Shown: piece by piece, positions 21,770 to 30,829 of the stretch
How the letters are laid out: every line of letters starts with the position of its first letter
Numbering within the stretch: position 1 is the first letter of the stretch
NCBI GenBank assembly: GCA_017447265.1
Contig: JAFSOA010000001.1
Coordinates: forward strand, 310,001-374,000
Direction of reading: 5' to 3'
Source: Bacteroidales bacterium
GTDB lineage: Bacteria > Bacteroidota > Bacteroidia > Bacteroidales > UBA932
DNA length: 64,000 bases
The notes under the pieces: generated by a model
Told to the model about the DNA's origin: nothing
Database searches by the model: none
Seen by the model: only the letters and a program-made list of their open reading frames with translations
Position numbers and translations under genes: made by a program

Positions 21770-23212
21770 TTATTTCAGGTTCCGGGTCAGTTTGTAGAGC
21801 TTGACGGAGTTCTCGATGGTTTTCTCTTTGGCTTCATTGCCATAGCCTTCGACATCGGCGATGTTCTTGGGGCTGTGAGTGAGGCAGAGTGCGCCGTTGA
21901 TGCAGCCGCCGTCGCAGGCCATGCCTTCGAAGAAATTGGCCGTGGTCTTGCCCATCTTGAGCCGCAGCAGGTTGGCCCGGCACTCGTCGATGCCGCTCAT
22001 CACGACCGGCTCGACACCTTCCACACCGTAGGAGGCCGCTACGTCGGCGACGCCGCGGGCCACACCGCCCGACTTGGCGAAGATGCGCCCATAGAACGAA
22101 GCGTTGTCGAGGCTGCTGTCTTCCAGGGAAGTCGTATCGATGTCGAGTGCGTCGAAGAAAGCTTGCAGCTCTTCGAACGAGAGCACGCTGTCGATGGCGC
22201 CGCCCGTCTTCGGCAGGCGGAATTCCATCTTCTTGGAACTGCAGGGGCCGATGAAGACCACCTTGGCCGTCGGGTCCGAATGTTTGATGAGCTGAGCTGC
22301 TTCCACCATCGGAGAGACGGAAGAAGAGACATATTTCGTCAGTTCCGGGAAATTCTTTTCGATGAACGCTACGAAAGAAGGGCAGCAGGAGGTCGTCAGC
22401 ATCCGATTCTCTTTCCACTCATTGACTTCGTGATAGAGCGTGATGTCGGCGCCGAGCGCGGCTTCGACGACCTGGTGGAAGCCGATTTTCTTGATGGCGG
22501 TCACGACCTGCGTCACGCGGCCGAAATGAAACTGGCTCACGATGGCGGGGGCGATGACGGCATAGACCCGGTAGCGCTGTCCGCCCTCCGAGTTCTTAAG
22601 CATGTCGATGATGTCGGTCACGAACGACTTGTCGGTGATGGCGCCGAAGGGACAGCGATACACGCAGGCGCCGCAGGCGATGCACTTGCTGTAGTCGATG
22701 ATGGCCTTGCGGTCGGCGTCCATCGAGATGGCCTTCACCTTGCAACTCTTGATGCAGGGCCGGTGGCGCGTGATGATGGCTTCGTACGGGCACACTTGGC
22801 TGCACTTGCCACATTCGATGCATTTGTCCTTGTCGATGACGGCGTGTTTGTCGACGATCGAGATGGCGTCGCGGGGGCAGGCATCCTTGCAGGCGTGCAT
22901 CAGGCATCCCCGGCAGGCCGAAGTGACCAGCATGCCGTCGATGGGGCATTCGTCGCAGGCGATGTCGATGACGGCGATCGGGTTCTCGTTGGTCCGGTCT
23001 CCACCCATCGCCATCCAGACGCGCTCTTCGGAGATGGCTCGTTCCTTATAGATGCAACAGTGCATGCCCTTGTTGTCGGTGGCGATTTCCTTGGCGATGT
23101 CGATGCGGGCAGATTCGAGGTCTCCGGCGAAAGCGTGCTTGATGACTTCCTTGAGAACCTTGTATTTGACAAGTTGGACGTTGGTATCGAATATCTTGTT
23201 GGTTACGCTCAT
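21770..23212 (-). CDS. Group B [FeFe] hydrogenase
   Basis: 480-residue iron hydrogenase, expected to be soluble and to reduce protons with electrons from ferredoxin. The N-terminal part is packed with iron-sulfur motifs ([38 protein letters not shown]). H-cluster motifs are complete: L1 TSCCPSF with proton-shuttle Cys276 and ligand Cys277, L2 GPCSSKKME with Cys324, and L3 [13 protein letters not shown] with Cys433 and Cys437. The GPC and EGMAC forms, rather than MPC and EVMAC, place it in group B. It is the last gene of a four-gene cluster, 17 bp after the PP2C gene. The hydE, hydF and hydG maturation genes are not in this window. Confidence 0.9.
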   Translation of the reverse strand: MSVTNKIFDTNVQLVKYKVLKEVIKHAFAGDLESARIDIAKEIATDNKGMHCCIYKERAISEERVWMAMGGDRTNENPIAVIDIACDECPIDGMLVTSACRGCLMHACKDACPRDAISIVDKHAVIDKDKCIECGKCSQVCPYEAIITRHRPCIKSCKVKAISMDADRKAIIDYSKCIACGACVYRCPFGAITDKSFVTDIIDMLKNSEGGQRYRVYAVIAPAIVSQFHFGRVTQVVTAIKKIGFHQVVEAALGADITLYHEVNEWKENRMLTTSCCPSFVAFIEKNFPELTKYVSSSVSPMVEAAQLIKHSDPTAKVVFIGPCSSKKMEFRLPKTGGAIDSVLSFEELQAFFDALDIDTTSLEDSSLDNASFYGRIFAKSGGVARGVADVAASYGVEGVEPVVMSGIDECRANLLRLKMGKTTANFFEGMACDGGCINGALCLTHSPKNIADVEGYGNEAKEKTIENSVKLYKLTRNLK

Positions 23213-23229
23213 GAGAGAGGTGTTAGCAG

Positions 23230-24390
23230 TTAATCGTAGTATAGGGTGACTTTTTTGCCCATGGCGCGGAGGTTGGCGGCCAGATGCTCCACGAGCTTGA
23301 GTTTCATGGTGGTGTCGATCTCCAGTCCTTTGTGGGCCTTGTTGACGCTCTGGCCGATGTAGAATACGATGCTGGTCGCTTCCTCGAAAAGGATGCTGGC
23401 CAGTCTGGACGCACCGTCCTTCCGGTGGAAGGTCTTGGGTGTCAGGTCGCTGATCGAGAGGTAGCGGTCTGAGAGCTCCAGCAGGCGACGCATCGTCAGG
23501 ACGCCTTCCGTGGCCAGGTCGATGCCTTCGATGAAGCCGATCGGCGGGACGTCCTTGTCGGGGAAGTCGAAGCTGGTTTCGAGGGGCTTGCCGATCTGGC
23601 GGGCGACAATCTGGGCCGTGGTGCCGCCGCAGACGATTTTCTTGCCTTCCTCGTGCATGAAGCTGGTGACGTAGTAGTTGTCGCTGTCGCGGTCGACCGG
23701 GGGGCCGACCATGATGTTGACCTGCAGGGGCTCGCGGATGCGGATGGCGGCGACGGTCGTGTCATCGCCGGGCTTGTCGAGATAGAGGTCGTTGCAGGCG
23801 GACGCCAGCATGCAGGCGACGGCGCGGGCGGACATTCCGGGCCGGATGGTCCGGTCGAGGTGCTCCATGATCTGCGGGCGCGTCCAGCCGAAGTTGAGGA
23901 TCTTGCCCACGCCGGCATGGACGGTGCCGTCGCTCATGACGATCACCAGGTCATTCTTCTGGAGCTGCAGGTTGCTCTTGTAGACTTTCTTGCCGCGGAT
24001 GAGCATCTCTTCGCGCGCAAAATCCATGCTGTGTCCGTCGTGGTACCAGATGGCCTGCGGGTTGTCGAATTCGAAGAGGCAGCCTTCGCCCTGCCGGTTG
24101 ACATGGATGACCGAGAAGGTCGAGTAAGCGAGCCGGCGCACCTTGCAGACCGGCAGGGTCTGGATGATGGTCTCGATGCAGTCGATGATGTCGATGTCGT
24201 TGGCAATCATCTTGCAGAGCAGCTTCGACGTCAGGGTGGACAGGATGCTGGCCTTCACGCCGCTGCCGAGCCCGTCGGCCAGGACGAGCGTCGTCCAGTC
24301 GTCGTTCTGGCAGAGCTCCACCTGATCACCGCACAGTTCTTCGCCATATTTGTTGAGGGAAGAGCAGCCGTATTCAAGACAAAGATCCAT
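23230..24390 (-). CDS. SpoIIE/PP2C-type serine phosphatase
   Basis: 386-residue predicted metal-dependent serine/threonine phosphatase. Metal ligands are seen in the typical places: ADGLGSG (Asp39), [10 protein letters not shown] (Asp154) and GDDTTVAAI (Asp210). The C-terminal 160 residues after the phosphatase fold form a second alpha/beta domain of unknown role. It lies between two [FeFe] hydrogenase genes with gaps of 3 and 17 bp. A PP2C phosphatase next to a PAS-containing group C hydrogenase is a known association in Clostridia, so it is probably the output module of a H2- or redox-sensing pathway. Its target is not encoded nearby. Confidence 0.85.
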   Translation of the reverse strand: MDLCLEYGCSSLNKYGEELCGDQVELCQNDDWTTLVLADGLGSGVKASILSTLTSKLLCKMIANDIDIIDCIETIIQTLPVCKVRRLAYSTFSVIHVNRQGEGCLFEFDNPQAIWYHDGHSMDFAREEMLIRGKKVYKSNLQLQKNDLVIVMSDGTVHAGVGKILNFGWTRPQIMEHLDRTIRPGMSARAVACMLASACNDLYLDKPGDDTTVAAIRIREPLQVNIMVGPPVDRDSDNYYVTSFMHEEGKKIVCGGTTAQIVARQIGKPLETSFDFPDKDVPPIGFIEGIDLATEGVLTMRRLLELSDRYLSISDLTPKTFHRKDGASRLASILFEEATSIVFYIGQSVNKAHKGLEIDTTMKLKLVEHLAANLRAMGKKVTLYYD

Positions 24391-24393
24391 CGC

Positions 24394-26103
24394 TTACTCT
24401 TCCTTTTTGTCTTCCTCCAGGATTTTTTTCAGGTTGACCAGCGCGACCTTGGTTTCCGCCGTCGTCTCGCCGAGCAGGGAAGCGATTTCCTGCGCCACGC
24501 GCATCTGCTTGGTAATCACCTCGTCAGCGGTGCGGATGGTGTTCTGGCGCACGACGTCGAGCTGCTGGTTGTAGTTGACGATGCCGGTCACGTCCTTCAT
24601 GATGCCGAACAGGATGTGCTGATCGGGAATCTTGCTGACCGTCAGCTTCACATACGTATCGGTGGCGGGGATGAACATCTCGCTCTCGAAGATGCTTCCG
24701 CCCTGGTTCAGGGCATAGGTGAAGTCTGCGGGGTCGAAGAAGTCGGCGGCCAGGCGCCCCTTGAAGTCCGTGCTGCCGATGCCGAGCAGCTCGAGGGCCT
24801 TGTTGTTGATTTCCAGGATGCGAAGATCGTTGTTGAGCACCACGATGCCCTCGGGGCTGTTGTGGATGATCTCGTAGGACATGGTCTCGGCCCGCTGCCG
24901 CATGTAGGGCAGGCACACGTCGATGTCGGCGTAGCCGTTGATTACGGCCCATGCTTTCTCGCGGCAGGTGGCGTAGCCGCAGGCGCCGCAGTTGAGCTCG
25001 TCTTCGGGCTTGTACTTGCCGATGCGGTGGAGCACTTCCTCGATCTCCCGGGTGGAGGCGGGGCGGCCCATGGTGCGCAGGCGCGGGTATTCGGCGTCGA
25101 GGATGACCCGGGTCTTTCCGGCGTCGGCCACGACGGGATATTTCTGTTTTTCGTCATCCACGTATTTCCAGACCTCACAGGCCGAGCGGATGGTGCCGCC
25201 GTCCTTTTGGAGGATGCAGGGGCCGCCGATGCAGCCGTCCTTGCAGACGTTCATCTCGAGGAACACGTGGTCGAGATGTTCGATGTTGTCAAGAGCCCGG
25301 AAGCAGCGGTCGATGCCGTCGATGGCCAGGTAGGCATAGCCCTTGGGCCGCTCGACGAAGGAGTTGATGATGCCGCGGGACACCGGATAGGTTTTGGAGA
25401 AATTGGCGTGGGTCTTCTCGGACTCCAGCTGCACGTCCATGATCTCCGACAGCACGATGCCCTTCTCCTCGAACATGGCCTGCAGGTCCAGGAAGGTCAG
25501 CACGCCGGATACCAGCCCGCTTTCGGCCGCTTCCTTCTTCTTGGCGATACAGGGGCCGATGAAGACGATCTTGGCGCCGGGGTTCTGTTCGCGGAGCATC
25601 TTGGCGTGGGCAATCATCGGGGAATCGACCTTGGCCAGGTATTTCAGGGCCTTGGGATAGTATTTCTGGATGAGCTGGCAGGCTGCCGGGCAGGCGGAGG
25701 TGATGAAATTGTCGTAGGTGCCGCTCTCGAGCAGTTCCCGGTACTTGCGGGTGACGGCTTCCGCTCCGACGGCGGTCTCCTCGGCGTCGGCGAAGCCGAG
25801 CCGGGCCAGCGCCAGCTTCAGGACCGAGAAGTTGGAGATGCCGAAACTGGACACGAAGGAAGGCGCCACGCTGGCGATCACCTTCTTGCCCGAATGGAGC
25901 AGGATGCGGATTCGCTCGGCTTCACTGACCACCACCTTGGCATTCTGGGGGCATACCTGCGTGCAGTGACCGCAGAGGATGCAACGGTCTTCCAGGATCG
26001 TGGCTTCGCGGTCCTTGATGGCGATGGCCTTGACCATGCATTCGTGCAGGCACTTGTAGCAGTCATTGCACTGGACGTTCTTGGAAAACAGATACGCGGC
26101 CAT
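24394..26103 (-). CDS. hydS: Group C sensory [FeFe] hydrogenase with PAS domain
   Basis: 569 residues. Domains in order: two [4Fe-4S] motifs (Cys12-Cys22 and Cys41-Cys51), the H-cluster domain (about 70-340), an additional FeS domain LNCGACGYATC (Cys372, 375, 380) with Cys397, a PAS domain (about 408-515) and a C-terminal coiled helix. The cluster-binding cysteines remain (Cys138, Cys185, Cys287, Cys291), but L1 reads TSACPA: the proton-transfer Cys of catalytic enzymes is Ala137, as reported for the sensory hydrogenase HydS of Thermotoga maritima. This points to sensing of H2 or redox state rather than bulk turnover. The helical C-terminus could dimerise or contact the adjacent phosphatase (gap 3 bp). 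Confidence 0.9.
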   Translation of the reverse strand: MAAYLFSKNVQCNDCYKCLHECMVKAIAIKDREATILEDRCILCGHCTQVCPQNAKVVVSEAERIRILLHSGKKVIASVAPSFVSSFGISNFSVLKLALARLGFADAEETAVGAEAVTRKYRELLESGTYDNFITSACPAACQLIQKYYPKALKYLAKVDSPMIAHAKMLREQNPGAKIVFIGPCIAKKKEAAESGLVSGVLTFLDLQAMFEEKGIVLSEIMDVQLESEKTHANFSKTYPVSRGIINSFVERPKGYAYLAIDGIDRCFRALDNIEHLDHVFLEMNVCKDGCIGGPCILQKDGGTIRSACEVWKYVDDEKQKYPVVADAGKTRVILDAEYPRLRTMGRPASTREIEEVLHRIGKYKPEDELNCGACGYATCREKAWAVINGYADIDVCLPYMRQRAETMSYEIIHNSPEGIVVLNNDLRILEINNKALELLGIGSTDFKGRLAADFFDPADFTYALNQGGSIFESEMFIPATDTYVKLTVSKIPDQHILFGIMKDVTGIVNYNQQLDVVRQNTIRTADEVITKQMRVAQEIASLLGETTAETKVALVNLKKILEEDKKEE

Positions 26104-26112
26104 GGGGGATGC

Positions 26113-26400
26113 TTATTTCTTGATGAAGGGATAAATGTCTCTCAGGAAAAGCTCTTCGACGTTTTCACTGTTGACGTTGTGGAGCAGCATGTCGCCGTTC
26201 CCCAACTTTTCCACGGCCGGATTGTCCAGCCCTTCGGCCTTGACGGTCACGCCCTGTGCGCAGAAGCCCAGGCAGAAGCTGGCCCGGAGTTCCACCAGGT
26301 CCTCGACATCGCATTTTTTGATGATGTCCTTCAGGGCTTCGATGACATCGTAAGACCCTTTCAGATGGCAGGAACTGCCGACACAGACTTTCAGTATCAT
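26113..26400 (-). CDS. Thioredoxin-like [2Fe-2S] ferredoxin
   Basis: 95-residue electron carrier of the NuoE/HydC-like thioredoxin-fold ferredoxin family. Four cysteines at 6, 11, 43 and 47 (CVGSSC and CLGFC) match the family C-x4-C ... C-x3-C pattern for one [2Fe-2S] cluster. The frame extends upstream to 26430, but the ATG at 26400 gives the standard start MILKVCVGSSC. It is first in the hydrogenase cluster, 9 bp before hydS, and probably exchanges electrons with one of the two hydrogenases. Confidence 0.88.
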   Translation of the reverse strand: MILKVCVGSSCHLKGSYDVIEALKDIIKKCDVEDLVELRASFCLGFCAQGVTVKAEGLDNPAVEKLGNGDMLLHNVNSENVEELFLRDIYPFIKK

Positions 26401-26427
26401 GGTGGTATCGTCTTTGGAATTAAAATG

Positions 26428-26435
26428 CAAAATTA
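26428..26435 (-). promoter_or_regulatory. Putative -7 box for the hydrogenase-sensor cluster
   Basis: TAATTTTG on the minus strand fits TAnnTTTG and lies 27 bp before the ferredoxin start, in the short AT-rich gap after the DUF3108 gene. Confidence 0.45.
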
Positions 26436-26443
26436 GTGATTTT

Positions 26444-27169
26444 TTAGTCTTTTACAGAAGAAAGACGTGCATACATGGTCCCGGTGCTCAAATCTGTCTC
26501 CAGGGCAATCATCTTGCGGTCGGCCCCGCCGGAGCGCCAGAGGTAGATTTCGTTCCCGCTTTTGTCCTCCATCAGGCCGTGCCCGCTCAGTTTGAGAAGG
26601 AACTTGTCACACGTTGTATCGGGCTGCTTTTCAAGATCTTCGCCCAGGTAGACCAGTTCCGCCGGATAGGATTTGCCGGAGATCAGGATATGCATGGGCA
26701 GGGGTTCTGCCATCCGGGACAGGTCCAGAAAGCGGATGAAATGGACGAGCGAGAGGAAATCTACGGTCCGTCCGTCATGGGGAAAGGTCAGGAACTCCGT
26801 GTTGTCGCCCCGTGTCGTCGTCGATTCGATCTCGCCGGTGTCCTGGCGGAACAGATATTCGAACTTGCAGTCCTTGCCTTTATGCTGGAACGGATTGTCG
26901 AAATAAAGGGGCATCAGTCCGTCCTGGCTGAAATAGGTTTCGGCGAAGTAGTTCGAAGCCAGGAAAAGGCGGAAAAAAGGCGTCGTTTCGATGATGGCTG
27001 CCGAATAGTAGGCGGGGATCCCGTTCCAAGAAGATTCTTCCCAGGTGATCTCCGCCGTGACGACGCGGGTGTCGAAGAGGCCCAGCTTGTAACGGACTTC
27101 ATAGCGGGCCGTTCCAAGGGTCTCGGTCAGCAGCAGCGCGGGAAGCAGCAGGTAAGCCAGTCGGTTCAT
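26444..27169 (-). CDS. DUF3108 family envelope protein
   Basis: 241 residues with an N-terminal signal sequence (MNRLAYLLLPALLLTETLGTA). The rest fits the DUF3108 family: the opening YEVRYKLGLFDTRVVTAEI and repeated beta strands with a central LVHFIRFLDLS segment. Family members are periplasmic or outer-membrane-associated beta proteins with no established reaction. It is in the same orientation as the short uvrA gene upstream (12 bp) and the hydrogenase cluster downstream (43 bp), but a separate -7 box before the latter suggests independent transcription. Confidence 0.8.
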   Translation of the reverse strand: MNRLAYLLLPALLLTETLGTARYEVRYKLGLFDTRVVTAEITWEESSWNGIPAYYSAAIIETTPFFRLFLASNYFAETYFSQDGLMPLYFDNPFQHKGKDCKFEYLFRQDTGEIESTTTRGDNTEFLTFPHDGRTVDFLSLVHFIRFLDLSRMAEPLPMHILISGKSYPAELVYLGEDLEKQPDTTCDKFLLKLSGHGLMEDKSGNEIYLWRSGGADRKMIALETDLSTGTMYARLSSVKD

Positions 27170-27181
27170 GGTTTAAGCAGT

Positions 27182-29449
27182 TCAGGTCAGCAGGTAGGGG
27201 AATGTGACGGAGGCCGGGCAGTCGCGGAGACCGGCGGGCCGGCCTGCATAGAGCAGGCGGCCGCCTGTTTCGCCGGCGCCCGGACCGAGTTCGAGCAGGA
27301 AATCGGCCGAGCGGATCACGTCGAGGTTGTGTTCGATCATGTAGACGGTGTTGCCCTGCGACACCAGCGCGTCGAAGAGCGCGATGATGCGGCGTATGTC
27401 CTGGATGTGCAGGCCGTCCGTTGGCTCGTCCACGATGAAGATCTTGTTTTCCACGCCCAGGTAGGACGCCAGCTTGAGCCGTTGCAGCTCTCCGCCGGAA
27501 AGGGTGGACAGCGCCTGGTTCAGGTGGAGGTATTGCAGGCCCACGTCGACCAGCGGGCGGAGTTTCTTCTCGATGACGGTCCCCGCGAAGAACGCGGAGG
27601 CCAGCCGCACCGACAGGTCCATGGCCTGGGCGATGTCGAGGGTTTCTCCCGTGGCTGGGCTGGTGAGTTTGTACTGCAGGGCTTCGGGCTTGTAGCGCAG
27701 GCCGCCGCAGGCCTCGCAGGTGGTCTCGATGGCATCCATGAACGCCATCTCGGAAACGATGACGCCCTTGCCCCCGCACACCGGGCAGGCACCGGCCCCG
27801 TTGAAGGTGAAATAGGCTTCCTTCAGGTGGTGCGCCCGGGCGAACGCCTTGCGGATGTCGCCCGCCACGTCCATATACGTGCCGGGCGTGGAACGCAGGC
27901 TCACGCCGATGTTTTTCTGGCTGATGTAGATCACCTGCTCCGGGTCGGGATATTGCTGCCGGAAACACGCCATCAGCGAACTCTTGCCCGAGCCGGCGAC
28001 ACCGGCCACGACACCGAAGACGCCCAGCGGGAAATCCACGGAAATGTCCTGCAGGTTGTTGAGCGAAGCGTTTTCGACGCGGAACACGCCGTTGCCGCCG
28101 CGCGGTGCCGTCTTGAAGGGCAGGCGCTCTTCGACCAGCCGTCCCGTGGCCGTGCCGCTCTGCAGCAGTTCGTCCCAGGATCCCTGGAAGAGGATGCGGC
28201 CGCCGTCGATGCCGGGACCCGGCCCCAGGTCCACGATGTGGTCCGCGATCCGGATCATTTCCGGGTGATGTTCCACCAGCAGCACGGTGTTGCCCGCATC
28301 GCGCAGGCGCCGTACGGAGCGCTGCAGGCGCTCGATGTCGCGCGGATGCAGGCCCACGCTGGGTTCGTCGAGGATATAGAGCACGTCGGCCAGCGACGAG
28401 TTGATATATTTGGCAATCTTGCAGCGCTGAGCCTCGCCGCCCGAGAGCGTGCCCACAGGCCGGTTGAGGGACAGGTAGCCCAGTCCGATCTCTTCCAGAG
28501 CGGTGAGCCGGGCGCCGATGGCGGCCTTCAGGTCGGCGGCCAGCGGGCTGGTGAGGGCTGCGATCCAGGCGTTCAGGCGCGAGACAGGCATCGCGCAGAC
28601 CTCGGCGATGTTCCGGCCGTCGATCCGGCAGGTCAGCACCCTGGGGTTGAGGCGCGTGCCCCCGCAGTCGGGGCAGACGCCCATCGTGAGCATGGGATTG
28701 AGCACCGCGGCGTGCAGCAGGCCCTCCTCCGAGTTGATGATGCTGCGGTACATGCGCGGAATCAGGCCTTCGTACTTCGCGGTCCTGGGCCAGTTGGAAG
28801 GCGGGTTCTTCAGTTTGATCTGCGGGCTGTTGAGGAAGAGATCCAGTTCTTCCGGAGAGTAGTCCCTGATCTTCTTGTCGAGGTCGAAGAGGCCGCTGTG
28901 CGCATAACGGATCCAGCGCCAGCCGCCCTTGCCGAAGGCGATGTAGTGGATCGTGTCTTCGTCGTTGAGGCTCTTGTCGAAGTCCACGAGTTTGTGGATG
29001 TCCAGTTCGCGGATCTCGCCCAGGCCGGCGCAGCGCGGGCAGCTGCCCTGCGGGTGGTTGAAGCTGAAGCTGTCGGAATAGCCCACGAAGGGTTGTCCGA
29101 CGCGCGAAAAGAGCAGGCGCAGCAGCGCGTAGATGTCGGTGTAGGTGCCGACCGTGGAACGCGAGTTCTGAGCGGGCTTCTTCTGGTCGATGACGATGGC
29201 GATGGGCAGGCCTTCGATCTCATCCACTTTCGGCCGGCCGTATTTCGGCAGGTACTGCTGCACGAAAGTGGGGAAGGTGTCGTTCAGTTCCCGGCGGCTT
29301 TTCGCCGCGATGGTATCGAGCACCAGCGAACTCTTGCCGGAACCCGATACGCCGGTAAAAACGGTGATCTTGTATTTCGGAATATCGAGCGACAGGTCGC
29401 GAAGGTTGTTCTCCCGCGCACCGCGTATCCGTATGGTGTCGGTATTCAT
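27182..29449 (-). CDS. Short UvrA-like ABC ATPase (UvrA2 type)
   Basis: 755-residue tandem ABC ATPase related to the DNA-damage sensor UvrA, but about 190 residues shorter than UvrA of excision repair. Walker A loops are GVSGSGKSS (about 33-41) and GVAGSGKSS (about 481-489); signature motifs LSGGEAQR and LSGGELQR and zinc-finger pairs CPRC, CPDC and CPVC are present. The missing length is in the region that normally binds UvrB, as in UvrA2 proteins linked to resistance to DNA-binding drugs. The frame runs upstream to 29467, but a -7 box at 29455-29462 makes the ATG at 29449 the likely start. It is divergent from a MATE efflux gene, in line with a drug-tolerance role. Confidence 0.88.
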   Translation of the reverse strand: MNTDTIRIRGARENNLRDLSLDIPKYKITVFTGVSGSGKSSLVLDTIAAKSRRELNDTFPTFVQQYLPKYGRPKVDEIEGLPIAIVIDQKKPAQNSRSTVGTYTDIYALLRLLFSRVGQPFVGYSDSFSFNHPQGSCPRCAGLGEIRELDIHKLVDFDKSLNDEDTIHYIAFGKGGWRWIRYAHSGLFDLDKKIRDYSPEELDLFLNSPQIKLKNPPSNWPRTAKYEGLIPRMYRSIINSEEGLLHAAVLNPMLTMGVCPDCGGTRLNPRVLTCRIDGRNIAEVCAMPVSRLNAWIAALTSPLAADLKAAIGARLTALEEIGLGYLSLNRPVGTLSGGEAQRCKIAKYINSSLADVLYILDEPSVGLHPRDIERLQRSVRRLRDAGNTVLLVEHHPEMIRIADHIVDLGPGPGIDGGRILFQGSWDELLQSGTATGRLVEERLPFKTAPRGGNGVFRVENASLNNLQDISVDFPLGVFGVVAGVAGSGKSSLMACFRQQYPDPEQVIYISQKNIGVSLRSTPGTYMDVAGDIRKAFARAHHLKEAYFTFNGAGACPVCGGKGVIVSEMAFMDAIETTCEACGGLRYKPEALQYKLTSPATGETLDIAQAMDLSVRLASAFFAGTVIEKKLRPLVDVGLQYLHLNQALSTLSGGELQRLKLASYLGVENKIFIVDEPTDGLHIQDIRRIIALFDALVSQGNTVYMIEHNLDVIRSADFLLELGPGAGETGGRLLYAGRPAGLRDCPASVTFPYLLT

Positions 29450-29454
29450 CAATA

Positions 29455-29462
29455 CAAAGATA
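29455..29462 (-). promoter_or_regulatory. -7 box of the short uvrA gene
   Basis: TATCTTTG on the minus strand, ending 5 nt before the ATG at 29449. The transcript would start at or very near the start codon. Confidence 0.55.
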
Positions 29463-29473
29463 CGCATTTTCTC

Positions 29474-29481
29474 TATCTTTG
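29474..29481 (+). promoter_or_regulatory. -7 box of the MATE transporter gene
   Basis: TATCTTTG on the plus strand, 17 nt before the ATG at 29499. It forms an inverted pair with the opposite box at 29455-29462, separated by 11 bp. Confidence 0.55.
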
Positions 29482-29498
29482 CGGTCTCGTTGTAAACA

Positions 29499-30829
29499 AT
29501 GAAGGTTGCCTTGCATGGACACTATGGCTACCGGCGGCTGCTCAAGTCGGCGGTGCCCAGCATGCTGATGATGCTCGTGGTGAGCATCTACAGCGTGGTG
29601 GACGGGCTTTTCGTGTCGAACTATGTGGGAACGACGGCCTTTGCCGCGCTCAATGTGATCTGGCCGGCCATCATGCTGATCGGCTCCCTGGGCCTGATGA
29701 TCGGTACGGGCGGCACGGCGCTGGTGTCGGTGACGATGGGGCAGGGCGACCGCGAGGGTGCCAACCGGATCTTCTCGATGCTCCTCCGGTTCACGCTCAT
29801 CCTGTCGCTGGTGTTCATGGTCCCGCTTTTCTTCCTCATGGAGCCGCTGGCCAGGATGCTGGGCGCAGAAGGGGAGATGGTGCACCAGTGTGTCATCTAC
29901 GGCCGCATCTGTACGGTCGGCCTGCCCGGCTTCATGCTGCAGATGTTTTTCCAGTCGTTCTACATGACGGCGGAAAAGCCGCAGCTGGGGACGCTGATGT
30001 CGCTGGTCTGCGGGCTGACGAACATGGTGCTGGACATCCTGTTCATCGTCTTCTTGCGCTGGGACATCGCCGGTGCGGCGGCTGCCTCGATGGTGGCCTG
30101 CTGCGTGGGCGGTTTCTTTCCGGTCTGGTATTTTTCGAGCAAGCGCAATTCCAGTTCGTTGAAGCTGGTGGACGCACCGCTCAACCGCCGGCACATTCGC
30201 AGGACCTGCATCAACGGCTTGTCGGAATATGTGGGCAATATCTCGTTCAATGTTTTGGCCATCTGCTACAACCTGCAGCTGCTCCGGATGATGGGAGAGA
30301 ACGGCGTGGCTGCGTATTCGGTGCTGCTCTACTACAGTTACGTCTTTGCGGCCGTGTTCTTCGGCTACAACATTACGGTCACGCCCATCGTCGGCTACAA
30401 CTATGGCGCCGGCAATCAAGAAGAACTCCGGAACCTGCTCCGGCGTTCATGGGTGATGCTGCTGGTCCTGGGATTCGGGATTGCCCTGGTCTCGGAGCTG
30501 TCCGCGCGCCCGGCGGCCCGGATTTTCGTGGGCTATGATCCGGAATTGACCGGTCTGACGGTGCGTGCCCTGCGGATATCGATGGCCAGTTTCTTTCTGG
30601 TCGGCGTCAATCTGTTCACCTCGGCCTGGTTCACGGGGCTGGTCAACGGCAAGGTTTCCGCCATCGTGGCGTTCCTGCGCAACCTGGTGCTGGAACTGGG
30701 CTTCGTGTTCCTGCTGCCCGCCTTGCTGGGCCCGACGGCATCTGGCTGGCCGTCGACGCCGCCGAAGTCTGCTGCCTCATCATCAGCATCTCGCTGATAC
30801 TGGCCTACCGGAAGCGCTACGGTTATTGA
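29499..30829 (+). CDS. MATE family efflux transporter, 3' end frameshifted
   Basis: Multidrug/sodium antiporter of the MATE family, about 12 membrane helices; the N-terminal SAVPSMLMMLVVSIYSVVDG and LNVIWPAIMLIGSLGLMIGTGG are typical. As sequenced, the frame ends at 30797 with an unrelated hydrophilic tail after GPT (residue 413). Reading from 30737 in the next frame gives GIWLAVDAAEVCC, then LIISISLILAYRKRYGY and a stop at 30827, which is the expected last helix and terminus. Loss of one G at about 30737-30738 explains this. It is either a sequencing or assembly error or a recent mutation that removes the last helix. The restored end overlaps the convergent esterase gene by 7 bp. Confidence 0.88.

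Noticed and set aside
23653..26436. Plus-strand open frame of about 930 codons opposite the hydrogenase cluster
   Set aside because: Antisense shadow of hydS and the phosphatase; the minus strand holds all Fe-S and H-cluster motifs.
26399..30538. Very long plus-strand open frame (over 1300 codons) opposite the DUF3108 and uvrA-like genes
   Set aside because: It lies antisense to genes with clear family motifs and its translation is low in complexity, rich in Arg, Ala, Gly and His with no domain; it results from GC-rich codon use.
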